Shown here one piece after another: positions 22,982-31,100 of a DNA stretch of 31,100 nucleotides. The DNA lies in NCBI GenBank assembly GCA_031267545.1, contig JAIRYU010000034.1, forward strand, positions 1-31,100. Direction: 5' to 3'. Position numbers and translations under genes: made by a program. Each line of letters opens with the position of its first letter. Positions within the stretch are counted from its first letter, which is position 1. This DNA comes from Holosporales bacterium. GTDB taxonomy: Bacteria; Pseudomonadota; Alphaproteobacteria; RUG11792. The notes under the pieces were generated by a model that was given only the letters and a program-made list of their open reading frames with translations, was not told the origin of the DNA and ran no database searches.

Positions 22982-23372
22982 TTTTCAGTAGCGCGTCTAT
23001 CTTGCTTGCTCGTTCGGAAGTTTGGTCGAATTTAAATACGATATTAGGCACAACTCGCAACGACAATTTTTGGGCTATGAGATTTTTAAAAAAGTGGATC
23101 TGTATTCTAAAAAATTCCAACACCTCATCTACTGCATGATTGTCCAATGCAGTGAAGAATACGGTTGCATTGCGGAGATCGGGAGATAAATCGACGTACG
23201 TAATTGTTATGAGGCTCGGTCGCAACGCAGGAGTTGCATCGTCTTGCATATGATGAAAATCGCCGCGTATTAGAGCAAGTGACAATAGCTCCTTAATCTG
23301 CGCTGCAACTCTATCGTTCCGACGCCCAGTAGTTTTCCTTTTCTTTGGAACAAACAGATCTAACTTATTCAT
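22962..23372 (-). CDS. rbfA: Ribosome-binding factor A
   Basis: KH-type protein that binds the 30S precursor and helps 16S rRNA 5'-end processing. The 136 residues show the family layout: RRNDRVAAQIKELLSLALIR, then ITITYVDLSPDLRNATVFFT, and LSLRVVPNIVFKFDQTSERA before IDALL. GAGGG eight bases before the ATG is a good Shine-Dalgarno sequence. It lies 64 bases after obgE and overlaps nuoD by 20 bases at its 3' end. In most bacteria rbfA follows infB; here it sits among obgE and nuoD, so the locus is rearranged. Confidence 0.93.
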   Translation of the reverse strand: MNKLDLFVPKKRKTTGRRNDRVAAQIKELLSLALIRGDFHHMQDDATPALRPSLITITYVDLSPDLRNATVFFTALDNHAVDEVLEFFRIQIHFFKNLIAQKLSLRVVPNIVFKFDQTSERASKIDALLKNDGVAE

Positions 23373-23436
23373 CCAGAAGCCCTCGCAAGGATACAGAAAT
23401 CACGAGATGATGATACCATGTCGAGGCTGAAAGGTA

Positions 23437-24426
23437 TTAGCATGAAGCGATAATCCCGGCGGCTCTAATTACGACGTCCTGGCATCCTGTCCTAGTGATT
23501 GTCGACATCGAGAGTACGTCGCGCGCTCCAACGTCTGCCAACCTATTTATACATTCCGTAACCGTATCTGGCCCCACAAGATCAATTTTGTTTAGCGCGA
23601 CGACCTCAGGTTTTTTATTGAGCGACGGGCTATAGCAGCTAAGCTCCTCCCGTACGGTTAGGTACGATTCCAACGGGTTCTCGGCTGCTACGTCAACTAC
23701 GTGAACCAGCATCCTGCACCTCTCTATGTGAGCTAGAAATCGATCCCCCAGTCCCCTCCCGATATGCGCGTCTTCTATTATGCCGGGAATATCCGCCATT
23801 ACAATCTCCTTGTCGTCCACCCTGACAATCCCAAGCTGGGGGACTAGCGTTGTGAACGGGTAGTTCTCAATTCTCGCCTTGGCATTTGTAACGCTTGAAA
23901 GAAACGACGATTTCCCCGCATTAGGCAATCCAACTAATCCTATATCGGCAATCAGCTTCAGTTTCAGCCAAACCCACTTTTCTTCTCCGGGTTCGCCAGG
24001 CTGGAATTTTCTTGGAGCGCGGTTTGTTGAAGTTTTGAAGTACGAATTTCCGAGCCCGCCTTTTCCGCCATTCGCTAACAATATCGTTTCCCCAAGCTTC
24101 GTTAGATCGGATATCTCGGTAACTTTGTCATCCGCGAGAATTTGAGTGCCAACTGGAACCTTTAATACTATATCTTCGGCAGATCCGCCAGTTTTATTCT
24201 GTCCGGCTCCATTCTCCCCGCGTCTTGCCTTGAAGTGCTGCCTGTATCTGTAATCGATTAGTGTATTAACGTTATTCACGGCTGTCACGTAGATTGATCC
24301 GCCATATCCGCCAGCTCCGCCGTCAGGCCCTCCAAATTCAATAAACTTCTCCCTCCGGAAGCTTAATGCCCCGCTTCCGCCGTCTCCGGCTTTAACAAAA
24401 ATTTTTGCTTCATCCAGGAATTTCAA
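23437..24426 (-). CDS. obgE: GTPase Obg/CgtA, no OCT domain
   Basis: Ribosome-associated GTPase involved in late 50S assembly and stress response. The 329 residues comprise the glycine-rich Obg fold (1-158, opening MKFLDEAKIFVKAGDGGSGA) and the G domain with G1 GLPNAGKS (166-173), G3 DIPG (212-215) and G4 NKID (279-282). The protein ends after the G domain, without the OCT domain of Gram-positive Obg, which is normal for alphaproteobacteria. The start codon is TTG, forming a TTGA overlap with the recR stop; the family N-terminus MKFxDEA supports it. Translation is probably coupled to recR. Confidence 0.95.
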   Translation of the reverse strand: MKFLDEAKIFVKAGDGGSGALSFRREKFIEFGGPDGGAGGYGGSIYVTAVNNVNTLIDYRYRQHFKARRGENGAGQNKTGGSAEDIVLKVPVGTQILADDKVTEISDLTKLGETILLANGGKGGLGNSYFKTSTNRAPRKFQPGEPGEEKWVWLKLKLIADIGLVGLPNAGKSSFLSSVTNAKARIENYPFTTLVPQLGIVRVDDKEIVMADIPGIIEDAHIGRGLGDRFLAHIERCRMLVHVVDVAAENPLESYLTVREELSCYSPSLNKKPEVVALNKIDLVGPDTVTECINRLADVGARDVLSMSTITRTGCQDVVIRAAGIIASC

Positions 24427-25013
24427 ATGTCGTGCCTCTGCCTGAATGCGGCTATTATCGTACCATCGTCGAGATACTCCAGCTCCCCGCCAATCGGAAC
24501 CCCATGCGACAATGTTGTTACTTTCGCATTAAGATCTTTAATTTTATCGTTCACAAAAAGCGCCGTTGCCTGACCGTCGATATCAGCGCTCATCGCCATT
24601 ATCACCTCTGTTATCCCCGAACTAACTCGCTCGCGCAGTTTATCGATACTTAGATCCCTTGGCAGCACCCCGTTCACCGCCGACAATTTACCGCCAAGCG
24701 CATGGTACATCCCGTTGTAAAATCCAATCCTCTCTATAGCCCACAAATCCGCTACGTCAGACACAACACATAAAACTGAACTATCGCGTTTTTGACTAGA
24801 GCAGATGGAACACACGCGAGTCGTATCAATATTCCCACATATCTCGCAGGCCGTCGTATTGTTATACGCTCGGGTGAGGGCGTCTATAACGTATTTCATA
24901 GCGGTATGTTTTTTACGTAACAGATATACGACAAACCTAACCGCAGAACGATATCCCATCCCTGGAATCCTACTAAAGTAGTTAATTAACTTATCGATAT
25001 CGCTCGATATCAC
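24423..25013 (-). CDS. recR: Recombination protein RecR
   Basis: Works with RecO and RecF to load RecA at single-strand gaps. The 196 residues contain the helix-hairpin-helix (LINYFSRIPGMGYRSAVRF), a four-cysteine zinc finger (Cys56, Cys59, Cys68, Cys71) and the Toprim domain (SVLCVVSDVADLWAIERIGF, then YNGMYHALGGKLSAVNGVLP). In most RecR proteins the first Toprim strand ends VVE; here it reads VVS. The start codon is GTG and no clear Shine-Dalgarno sequence is visible. It follows the nuoL-like gene by 89 bases and overlaps obgE by four. Confidence 0.93.
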   Translation of the reverse strand: MISSDIDKLINYFSRIPGMGYRSAVRFVVYLLRKKHTAMKYVIDALTRAYNNTTACEICGNIDTTRVCSICSSQKRDSSVLCVVSDVADLWAIERIGFYNGMYHALGGKLSAVNGVLPRDLSIDKLRERVSSGITEVIMAMSADIDGQATALFVNDKIKDLNAKVTTLSHGVPIGGELEYLDDGTIIAAFRQRHDI

Positions 25014-25102
25014 AGAAAATACCAGAGGCTACGGGATTGTCCAGAAGCTGCGCTCACTATATCCTAGTTTATGAAGGCGCGCAAGTTCTTCGAGCCCCCA
25101 AC

Positions 25103-26914
25103 TCAACAACATATCGCGATCGCGACAAGTAACGTTAACCCAAAGATCACCCATATCACATGAGCCGCAACCAATTGTTGATGCGCGCCGGATAGCGTTA
25201 CATTGACGCTCCGTAAAAGCCTGTAACCACTCGCGCGCGCGATGTTGCCTATGGCTTCATTGAATATGTTAATAGTCTTCGCTACGCTCAACGTAACCCC
25301 CGCAACAAAGCCACAAAACCGCTCATGTATTCCGCCTCCATTTAATATTGCCACGAACCTTAATATTTGGATTACCGCCTTTGCTCTTGAGAATCGCGCG
25401 ATCAGCAAAACAGCGACAACCGACATAACAATCTGGATCATCTCCTCCGCGCCAGCCATGAAACAGTCAGGCGCGCTACGCGCATGTTCGATCTCAAATT
25501 CGCAAAGACGCAAATTACCACGCGAGTACATACTCCACGCATAAAGCGATCCTAAGATAGATACGATTACGAGCGACCACACCGGTATCAAATTACATTT
25601 ATTTTGATTCGCAACCGTTGGCAGCGTAATTTCGCTCATCCCAAATACGCCGCCGTACAGAGTGATCATAACCAGCCTAAACAGCGCAACAGTGGCAAGT
25701 ATGTTTCCCGCTACATTTACAATGGTTAGAAACGGCGCATCAACCGTTTGAATCGACGCAATAAATGGAACCTTTGCGAAAAATCCGGGCGCAAACGGTA
25801 ACCCGACGGCTATCGCAAACACACCCCATATCATACCGGTTAGTTTCGGAGACTTATTTTTGATACTTCCAATTTTGTAGATGTTCTGTTCTCCTGCGGT
25901 CAGAGAAATTAAATGCGCAAACCCCATGAACAGAGCCGCTTTAAAGAGAGCATGACAAACAAAGGTCAATGTTGACAAAGAATACATCTTCAGTCCGCAC
26001 GCTATAAACATACTGCCGGTAGACGACGCAGTTAAGCGCGCCATGATTTTCTTTACATTATTGTGGATTGCGGCGCGGAATGCCATTAGCGTAAATGTAC
26101 AGGCCCCAAACACAACCATCAGGAATGGTAACAGCTCAAATTGCTCGAACATGAAGTGAAACTTTGTAATGAATATAATTCCGACTCCTACAATAGTTCC
26201 GGAGTGAATTAGGATTGAGGCAGATGTGTTAGCTTTAACTGCATCGACTAACCAATGCGAAAACGGAATTTGCGCCCCCTTGCACAAACATGCAACCATC
26301 AAGAAAGTCGACGGCCATAAAAATTTCTTGGAACCTCCGCCAGAATACGCGCTTACAACATTCTCAAACTCTAGTCCGCCGGCATGAAATGCGATGATAA
26401 CTACGGCTACCAAAAACAGAAGGCTCGCAAATTTGTTGAAAGCGAACACCCTAGTTGCTTGCAGAATTGCTCCATTCCCGAGTCCAACTATCATAGTAGA
26501 TATAAGGCCCATCGCTTCAACAGCTACGTAAAATTGAAAAAGGTTATTTGAAAATACAGCCATACACATGAAAAATACAAATATATTTAGAGGCCATAAC
26601 TTGCTTTCGCTACGATTTTTATTTGTCAGTATCCCATCGGCAAAATGCAGGCAGCAAAGTATTGCGGATATAATCAGGCAAATTACGGTTTCTACCATAC
26701 CGAAACAAAATGATAACCCAAAACAAACTTTGTCAATTTCAAATAATGGGATGCTACATCTAATATCGTCCGGAGATAATAACAACGCGACGCCAAACAG
26801 AAGGCCCGCGCCTACCGCTCCCCACTTTGCAATCTGCGAAAACCTAACAACGGCTCCGAATCCTCCGGAAAACAACAAGACGATCATGGGCAGTATCCCA
26901 AGCTCATCCGTCAT
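25103..26914 (-). CDS. nuoL: NuoL-like proton-pumping antiporter subunit (divergent)
   Basis: Large antiporter-like membrane subunit of complex I, or of a related ion-translocating module. From ATG 26914 (AGGG just upstream, 11-base overlap with the nuoK-like stop) it has 603 residues and about 15 membrane segments. Key features of NuoL are present though divergent: the TM5-type Glu in FYVAVEAMGLIST, the Lys in CLCKGAQIPFSHWLVDA, the His in ILIHSGTIVGVG, VCHALFKAALFMGFAHLIS, and Lys in GLPFAPGFFAK. The C-terminus has a long amphipathic stretch and a final membrane segment (HVIWVIFGLTLLVAIAICC), as in NuoL rather than NuoM or NuoN. The usual AYSTISQ-like segment is replaced by ARLTASSTG. NuoM does not follow; recR does. 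It could alternatively be an Mrp-type subunit. Confidence 0.82.
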   Translation of the reverse strand: MTDELGILPMIVLLFSGGFGAVVRFSQIAKWGAVGAGLLFGVALLLSPDDIRCSIPLFEIDKVCFGLSFCFGMVETVICLIISAILCCLHFADGILTNKNRSESKLWPLNIFVFFMCMAVFSNNLFQFYVAVEAMGLISTMIVGLGNGAILQATRVFAFNKFASLLFLVAVVIIAFHAGGLEFENVVSAYSGGGSKKFLWPSTFLMVACLCKGAQIPFSHWLVDAVKANTSASILIHSGTIVGVGIIFITKFHFMFEQFELLPFLMVVFGACTFTLMAFRAAIHNNVKKIMARLTASSTGSMFIACGLKMYSLSTLTFVCHALFKAALFMGFAHLISLTAGEQNIYKIGSIKNKSPKLTGMIWGVFAIAVGLPFAPGFFAKVPFIASIQTVDAPFLTIVNVAGNILATVALFRLVMITLYGGVFGMSEITLPTVANQNKCNLIPVWSLVIVSILGSLYAWSMYSRGNLRLCEFEIEHARSAPDCFMAGAEEMIQIVMSVVAVLLIARFSRAKAVIQILRFVAILNGGGIHERFCGFVAGVTLSVAKTINIFNEAIGNIARASGYRLLRSVNVTLSGAHQQLVAAHVIWVIFGLTLLVAIAICC

Positions 26915-27209
26915 TATCCCTACCTTTATCCAGAAGATTGACACGCCTGTCATCTGCGATCTGCGAATTAAAGATTGTGAATACAACGCCTAAAACAAGC
27001 CCTCCCAAGACAACGGCAACCAGTATCATAAGGTGTCCCGATTTTATCGGGAAATCTCCGGCCGCCGCTGAGAAATTGATGATGCTAGCAAAGATCATTA
27101 TCTCTATCGAAATAATAATCTTTACTACATTAGATTGCGCCACAAGCCCCAATAATCCGATACAAAACAAAAACCCGCTGAGAATTACAATATTCTCGCA
27201 ACCGCTCAT
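26904..27209 (-). CDS. nuoK: NuoK-like subunit lacking the second key glutamate
   Basis: Small three-helix membrane protein of 101 residues. It aligns with NuoK along its length: ILSGFLFCIGLLGLVAQSN corresponds to the first helix, and IIISIEIMIFAS carries Glu36, at the same residue number as in E. coli NuoK. In the third helix, where NuoK has Glu72 in an AAAEA context, this protein reads VVLGGLVLGVV, with Gly70 at that place. Loss of this Glu would affect the proton path. MrpC/MnhC is the other homologous family, but it lacks the IEIM motif seen here. The start ATG directly abuts the antiporter stop codon, and the end overlaps the nuoL-like start by 11 bases, so the three genes form one operon. 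Confidence 0.8.
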   Translation of the reverse strand: MSGCENIVILSGFLFCIGLLGLVAQSNVVKIIISIEIMIFASIINFSAAAGDFPIKSGHLMILVAVVLGGLVLGVVFTIFNSQIADDRRVNLLDKGRDNDG

Positions 27210-28460
27210 CTATGAGCTAGTCCTTTTATGTTTGAGCGACAATATCCTGACTGCGCGAGCAAAACTCCCGGAGAACAATATCTTACAAAGCGAAGCTAGC
27301 GAATTATCTCCAACGAACGACAGATCCTTAGTTCGCGTAGAGTACGCAATGAAAAGCGGACTCATTGACAAAGACAACGCAGTAATGCACACCACCATCT
27401 TCTGCCCGAACTCGTCGATAATCTGAGATTGCGTGGCAACGTTAGCGAGTATCAGGGAAAATTCTCCCAGCTGCGCAAGGACTATTCCTATTGATGCCGC
27501 CTTGGCTAATTCAATTGAAAATAATCTCATCGTTACAGTGTTAGAAATGATTTTCCAAATCGTAATCCCAGCTAACGCGATCGTGACGGCCAACCAGTTT
27601 TCTACGAGAAATTTCAGGTCAAACATAAGGCCGACCGACAGAAAAAAAGTCATCAGCAACACATTCTGAATTGGTTTCACACTATTTAGAATGTTCTGCC
27701 TATCCTGCGTATTACCTATGAATAGCCCAGCTAGAAACGCCCCGTATGCCTGAGACAACCCAATCAAGACAACTATTGCAGACGCCGTAAAACAAAACGC
27801 AAGAGTTATAACTGGAGTAAGTTCACTATTTTGCAACAGATTTCTAGTTGGTAAATTTATCTTGTCTTTCTTTCCGAGATACCTAATTAGCAGCACCACA
27901 AGAACGATCGCAAGCACGAGGTTTGTTATTACCGATCCGTCGATTGATCCACATTTTTTGATGATCAGCATCATTGGAACTATGGCGATGTCCTGCGCGA
28001 CAAGAATCCCTATTGTGATATGCCCTACATCCGTTCTCAGTTCTCCAATATATTCCAGCACTTTGACTATCGCGGCCGTCGACGAAAGAGACACGATAAA
28101 TGCAACAAGTAACGCCACAAAAATAGGGTAATCGAATAGCAGAGATACCGCGGTAGCGATAACTGCGTTCGCAACCACCTGCACTATCGTAAACAGGGTT
28201 GGAATCTTCCACATCTTCATGAATGACTTGATGTTTAGCTCCATTCCGATTACGAAGAGCAGCAGCAGTATTCCAAGCTCTGAATAAAATTGAACCTGGG
28301 TCTGCGACGAAATAAATCCAAACCCGCTTGGCCCAAACATCGCGCCAGCCAAGATATAACCGATCATTACAGGTTGCTTCAGCTTTGCCAGAAGTAACCC
28401 CGACAACGCCGCAACCAAGACTATTACGGTAAGATGCGCAAAAACGTACTCGTTATCCAT
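27210..28460 (-). CDS. CPA2-family cation:proton antiporter (KefB/NapA type)
   Basis: Integral membrane exchanger that probably swaps H+ for Na+ or K+ at the inner membrane. The 416 residues hold about 12-13 membrane segments and the CPA2 hallmarks: QPVMIGYILAGAMFGPSGFG, LLLLFVIGMELNIKSF, the SLSSTAAIVKVLEYIGE helix break, GILVAQDIAIVPMML with the ion-binding Asp, YGAFLAGLFIGNTQ and FFLSVGLMFDLKFL. There is no C-terminal RCK/TrkA-N domain, so it is closer to a simple exchanger than to full-length KefB/KefC. It heads the run antiporter-nuoK-nuoL. The start is 26 bases from the divergent dnaG start, so the promoters of both must overlap the opposite coding sequence. Confidence 0.88.
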   Translation of the reverse strand: MDNEYVFAHLTVIVLVAALSGLLLAKLKQPVMIGYILAGAMFGPSGFGFISSQTQVQFYSELGILLLLFVIGMELNIKSFMKMWKIPTLFTIVQVVANAVIATAVSLLFDYPIFVALLVAFIVSLSSTAAIVKVLEYIGELRTDVGHITIGILVAQDIAIVPMMLIIKKCGSIDGSVITNLVLAIVLVVLLIRYLGKKDKINLPTRNLLQNSELTPVITLAFCFTASAIVVLIGLSQAYGAFLAGLFIGNTQDRQNILNSVKPIQNVLLMTFFLSVGLMFDLKFLVENWLAVTIALAGITIWKIISNTVTMRLFSIELAKAASIGIVLAQLGEFSLILANVATQSQIIDEFGQKMVVCITALSLSMSPLFIAYSTRTKDLSFVGDNSLASLCKILFSGSFARAVRILSLKHKRTSS

Positions 28461-28486
28461 GGCTAACGTAGTGTAACATATGTCGC

Positions 28487-30268
28487 ATGAGCATTACAGA
28501 GCCAAACGCGGTACTCGGCAGGATCAAAGAGAAACTGCCGCTATCTGAAATCATAGCTAAGGATACTCCATTACGTAAAAATGGGAAAGAGTATGTTGGA
28601 TGCTGTCCGTTCCATAATGAGAAAACTGGATCTTTTTTCGTAAATAACGACAAGGGAACGTTTTACTGCTTCGGGTGTGGCGCATCCGGAGATATTGTCA
28701 CATACGTTATGAAGAAACGTGGAATTCACTTTGCTCAGGCTATAGAAATACTGGCGGAAGCCGCCGGTATACAACCTTCGGAGTATCTGGATTCAAAGGA
28801 CTGTCACAAAACACAGCTTAAGCTCATGCAAAAGGCTCTCGAATTTTTTAGAAAGCATATATGCGATGATATGGCGGCCAAATATTGTAGCTCCAGAGGA
28901 TTTGACAAATCGTGTATCGAACAGTTTGGAATTGGCTACGCTCCCAGAAACGGCGAATTGTTACTTTCTCACGTTAAAGCCTCAGGCTTTTCAGTATCCG
29001 ATATATTACAATCCGGGCTCTTCCATCAAAAAGACGGGAGGATTCTGTGTTACTTTAGGGACCGTCTGATATTCCCCGTTTTTAACAAGTCGGGATGGCC
29101 CATTGCGTTCGGAGGACGCGTTCTTCAAAACAGCGAGACCCCAAAATATTTGAACTCTAAGGAAACAGTTCTTTTCCAAAAACGAGAAACGCTGTATGCC
29201 TTCAATATCGCGTCAAAAAATGTTTCGACAACTAAAAATTTTATTCTTGTAGAGGGATATGTCGATGTCGTTATGTTACATCAACATGGATTCAATACTG
29301 CGGTAGCGTCCATGGGAACGTCATTTTCGATCGAACATCTCGTAAAAATTTGGAAATTATCGAGCGACCCGATCGCATGTCTTGACGGAGACTCGGCTGG
29401 TTACAACGCCATGCTGAAAATCGCGTTTCTCGCGATGCAATACCTGCAACCAGGAAAAAGCCTAAAGCTATGCGTAATGCCAGACGGATACGATCCAGAT
29501 TCGTTCCTCAAAAAATTCGGCAAACAAGAGATGGAGAAAATATTGGAAAACTCCAGCTATATGATAGATTTCATCTGGCAACACTTCCTTAACCAGCTCG
29601 AATCCGGCGACTACAGGACCCCTGAAAAATTGGCTGAATGGAAGAAGAACATCCTGGACAGCGTAGACGCCATCCAAAACTCCGATATCAGAAAGCTATA
29701 CAAATCTGATATCGGCAGCAGGATATTCTATGCCATCAAATCCGTCAATAAAAAGACTTTTACGCCCGCGAACACATCAACGCAGCATCATGCATACTCC
29801 GCTTCCGCAACGCTAATCGATAAGGACGAGAAAATACTATTGCGCGAGGCTACTATGTTGTATATCCTGCTGGAGCGTCCGTCTGTAGTCCCGTGCGTAC
29901 TGGAGGAGTTGGCGACCATTGAATTTTCGAGAAGTGGATTCGAGGCTGTGAGCAGCTTGATTCTTGGAGGTGGTGGGGTGTGTTCTAGTACAACGCCTGA
30001 TGTTGATCAAGAGGTCCAGCATGTATTGGACACGGCGTCGAGGGATTGCGATATTTCACAAAAAGACGATGAATCTGTGATTGGAATTTGGATGGGAATA
30101 TACAGATATGAGTTTTCGCATAGACGGCATCTTGACGATATAAAACAGGCAAAGGAAGCCTGCGACGAGAATATGGATGCAAAGGCTTGGGAACGTCTAA
30201 AAGAACTGAAGCTGAGTCACGTCGGCAAAAAACAGAAAAATGATCAGGGCAACAATAAATTAGGGTAA
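28487..30268 (+). CDS. dnaG: DNA primase DnaG
   Basis: Synthesises RNA primers for replication. The 593 residues have the CHC2 zinc finger (Cys40, His43, Cys61, Cys64 in CCPFH ... FYCFGCGASGD), the RNA polymerase domain with RDRLIFPVFNKSGWPIAFGG, and the Toprim catalytic core: LVEGYVDVV (Glu256) and ACLDGDSAG (Asp300, Asp302), matching E. coli Glu265, Asp309 and Asp311. The C-terminal part from about residue 420 is the variable helicase-binding region. No Shine-Dalgarno sequence is visible before the ATG, and only 26 bases separate it from the divergent antiporter gene. rpoD starts four bases after the stop, the classical dnaG-rpoD arrangement of the macromolecular-synthesis operon; rpsU does not precede it. 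Confidence 0.96.
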   Translation: MSITEPNAVLGRIKEKLPLSEIIAKDTPLRKNGKEYVGCCPFHNEKTGSFFVNNDKGTFYCFGCGASGDIVTYVMKKRGIHFAQAIEILAEAAGIQPSEYLDSKDCHKTQLKLMQKALEFFRKHICDDMAAKYCSSRGFDKSCIEQFGIGYAPRNGELLLSHVKASGFSVSDILQSGLFHQKDGRILCYFRDRLIFPVFNKSGWPIAFGGRVLQNSETPKYLNSKETVLFQKRETLYAFNIASKNVSTTKNFILVEGYVDVVMLHQHGFNTAVASMGTSFSIEHLVKIWKLSSDPIACLDGDSAGYNAMLKIAFLAMQYLQPGKSLKLCVMPDGYDPDSFLKKFGKQEMEKILENSSYMIDFIWQHFLNQLESGDYRTPEKLAEWKKNILDSVDAIQNSDIRKLYKSDIGSRIFYAIKSVNKKTFTPANTSTQHHAYSASATLIDKDEKILLREATMLYILLERPSVVPCVLEELATIEFSRSGFEAVSSLILGGGGVCSSTTPDVDQEVQHVLDTASRDCDISQKDDESVIGIWMGIYRYEFSHRRHLDDIKQAKEACDENMDAKAWERLKELKLSHVGKKQKNDQGNNKLG

Positions 30269-30272
30269 TGCA

Positions 30273-31100
30273 ATGGACATAAAAGAAATTGATGACGAAA
30301 ACATGGTGGAAATGCAGCAAGTAGCAGCCAATCCGGATGTTATTGGTCTAATGAAATCACACAAGATTAACGGATATTTAACGTACGAAGAGATCAACGA
30401 GGTTCTCACTGGCCCAGAGTACGATTCCGACAAACTAGATCTGATCATGACATATTTTACAGAAAATGATGTGAAGATTATTAGTATTGATGACGAAGCC
30501 GTTATTCAAAAAACTAAAACAGCAGGGATAGACGATATACATGGCTCGGCGGATAATTCAGCGCAAGCAATGGACGAATCAAGAGGCGGCGACCCCGTAA
30601 AGCTATATCTCCGGGAAATGGGCAATATCAATCTCCTATCTCGAGAAGGCGAAATTACGATAGCTATGAAAATAGAATCATTTCGAACAAGCTTAAACGC
30701 TCGCCTGTGTGAGAGTCGCGTTACTGCAGATATGATATCGTCCATACGCGATAGGCTGGATAACAGCACGATCTTGCTGAGGGACGTCATTGCGTCAGAC
30801 ATGTCAATGCCCGAGGATGAGGCTCATTTTCGAGAAATTGACGAATCAGACGAGGTCGATCTTGGTTTAGAGGAATGCCCAGCTTCATTAATGACAAACG
30901 ATGAAGAAATGAAGCGGAAGTTGCTCGTTCTATTCGATAGGCATCTACAGTTTTATTCCGAGATATACGACAAGCAGAAAGCCGCGGGATTCGACGTCTG
31001 CCTGCTCGATAACGATAATGAATACCAGACCTTACGACAAAAGATCGTCGATAATTTCTACGAGATCAATCTGAACGAAAAGAGACTTGCGGCTCTAAGG
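30273..31100 (+). CDS. rpoD: RNA polymerase primary sigma factor RpoD, 3' end missing
   Basis: The frame is open from ATG 30273 to the right edge (276 codons), so the gene continues beyond the window. AGGG seven bases upstream is a good Shine-Dalgarno sequence. Residues 1-75 resemble sigma70 region 1.1 (VIGLMKSHKINGYLTYEEIN), and GGDPVKLYLREMGNINLLSR near 105-124 is the diagnostic region 1.2. The following acidic stretch (FREIDESDEVDLGLEE) belongs to the non-conserved region typical of primary sigma factors of proteobacteria. Regions 2 to 4 lie outside. Four bases after dnaG, so co-transcribed. Confidence 0.95.
   Translation, partial: MDIKEIDDENMVEMQQVAANPDVIGLMKSHKINGYLTYEEINEVLTGPEYDSDKLDLIMTYFTENDVKIISIDDEAVIQKTKTAGIDDIHGSADNSAQAMDESRGGDPVKLYLREMGNINLLSREGEITIAMKIESFRTSLNARLCESRVTADMISSIRDRLDNSTILLRDVIASDMSMPEDEAHFREIDESDEVDLGLEECPASLMTNDEEMKRKLLVLFDRHLQFYSEIYDKQKAAGFDVCLLDNDNEYQTLRQKIVDNFYEINLNEKRLAALR

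Noticed and set aside
26915..26986. Longer start for the nuoL-like gene
   Set aside because: The extension lies inside the nuoK-like gene; ATG 26914 has AGGG just upstream and the first membrane segment follows at the usual distance.
26904..27209. Assignment of the small membrane protein to MrpC/MnhC
   Set aside because: The IEIM motif with Glu at residue 36 and the overall spacing fit NuoK better, although the missing second Glu keeps some doubt.

Overview
This window looks like the chromosome of an obligately host-associated alphaproteobacterium, most likely of the Rickettsiales or Holosporales type. That placement is an inference. It rests on the separate PDH E1-alpha and E1-beta genes, an NtrY/NtrX pair, an Obg without a C-terminal OCT domain, complex I genes dispersed among other loci, an isolated HK97-type portal gene of the kind left by gene-transfer-agent-like remnants, and several exported proteins of unknown function lying between housekeeping genes. 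LpxA, LpxB and FabZ point to lipid A synthesis, and RodA to a peptidoglycan wall. I found no rRNA, tRNA, CRISPR array or insertion sequence.

Layout. 1-813: 3' end of an Ala/Pro/Thr/Gln-rich repeat protein cut by the left edge. 814-1132: non-coding, with a possible three-way-junction fold. 1133-2337: ssb-dapB. 2430-4004 (minus): exported protein with a kinase/aminoglycoside-phosphotransferase-like core, bracketed by two near-identical direct repeats. 4090-6527 (minus): infC-secG-fabZ-lpxA operon. 6823-7542: exported helical protein. 7630-9590: pdhA-pdhB behind a good sigma70 promoter. 9709-10680: membrane-anchored coiled-coil protein with a mitofilin-like C-terminus. 10874-11419 (minus): Gly/Ala- and Pro/Gln-rich membrane or exported protein. 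11479-14713 (minus): ntrY-ntrX. 14753-16015 (minus): phage portal protein. 16188-17018: exported protein of unknown family. 17204-21824: rpsP-rimM-lpxB-tatD-plsC-rodA. 21860-28460 (minus): a train read leftward of CPA2 antiporter, nuoK-like, nuoL-like, recR, obgE, rbfA, nuoD. 28487-31100: dnaG-rpoD, with rpoD cut by the right edge.

How it fits together. The known genes cover translation (infC, rpsP, rimM, rbfA, obgE), replication and repair (ssb, dnaG, recR), transcription (rpoD), envelope building (dapB for meso-DAP, fabZ/lpxA/lpxB for lipid A, plsC, rodA, secG) and energy metabolism (pdhAB, nuoD/K/L). Packing is tight, with 4-nt start/stop overlaps and coding overlaps of 11-23 nt. The lineage-specific part is a scattered set of exported or anchored proteins (at 1, 2430, 6823, 10874 and 16188, plus the anchored 9709 protein), each alone between housekeeping operons. 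The most unusual loci are the kinase-like protein with flanking direct repeats, the antiporter/NuoK/NuoL cluster whose NuoK lacks a key glutamate, and the reduced NtrYX pair.
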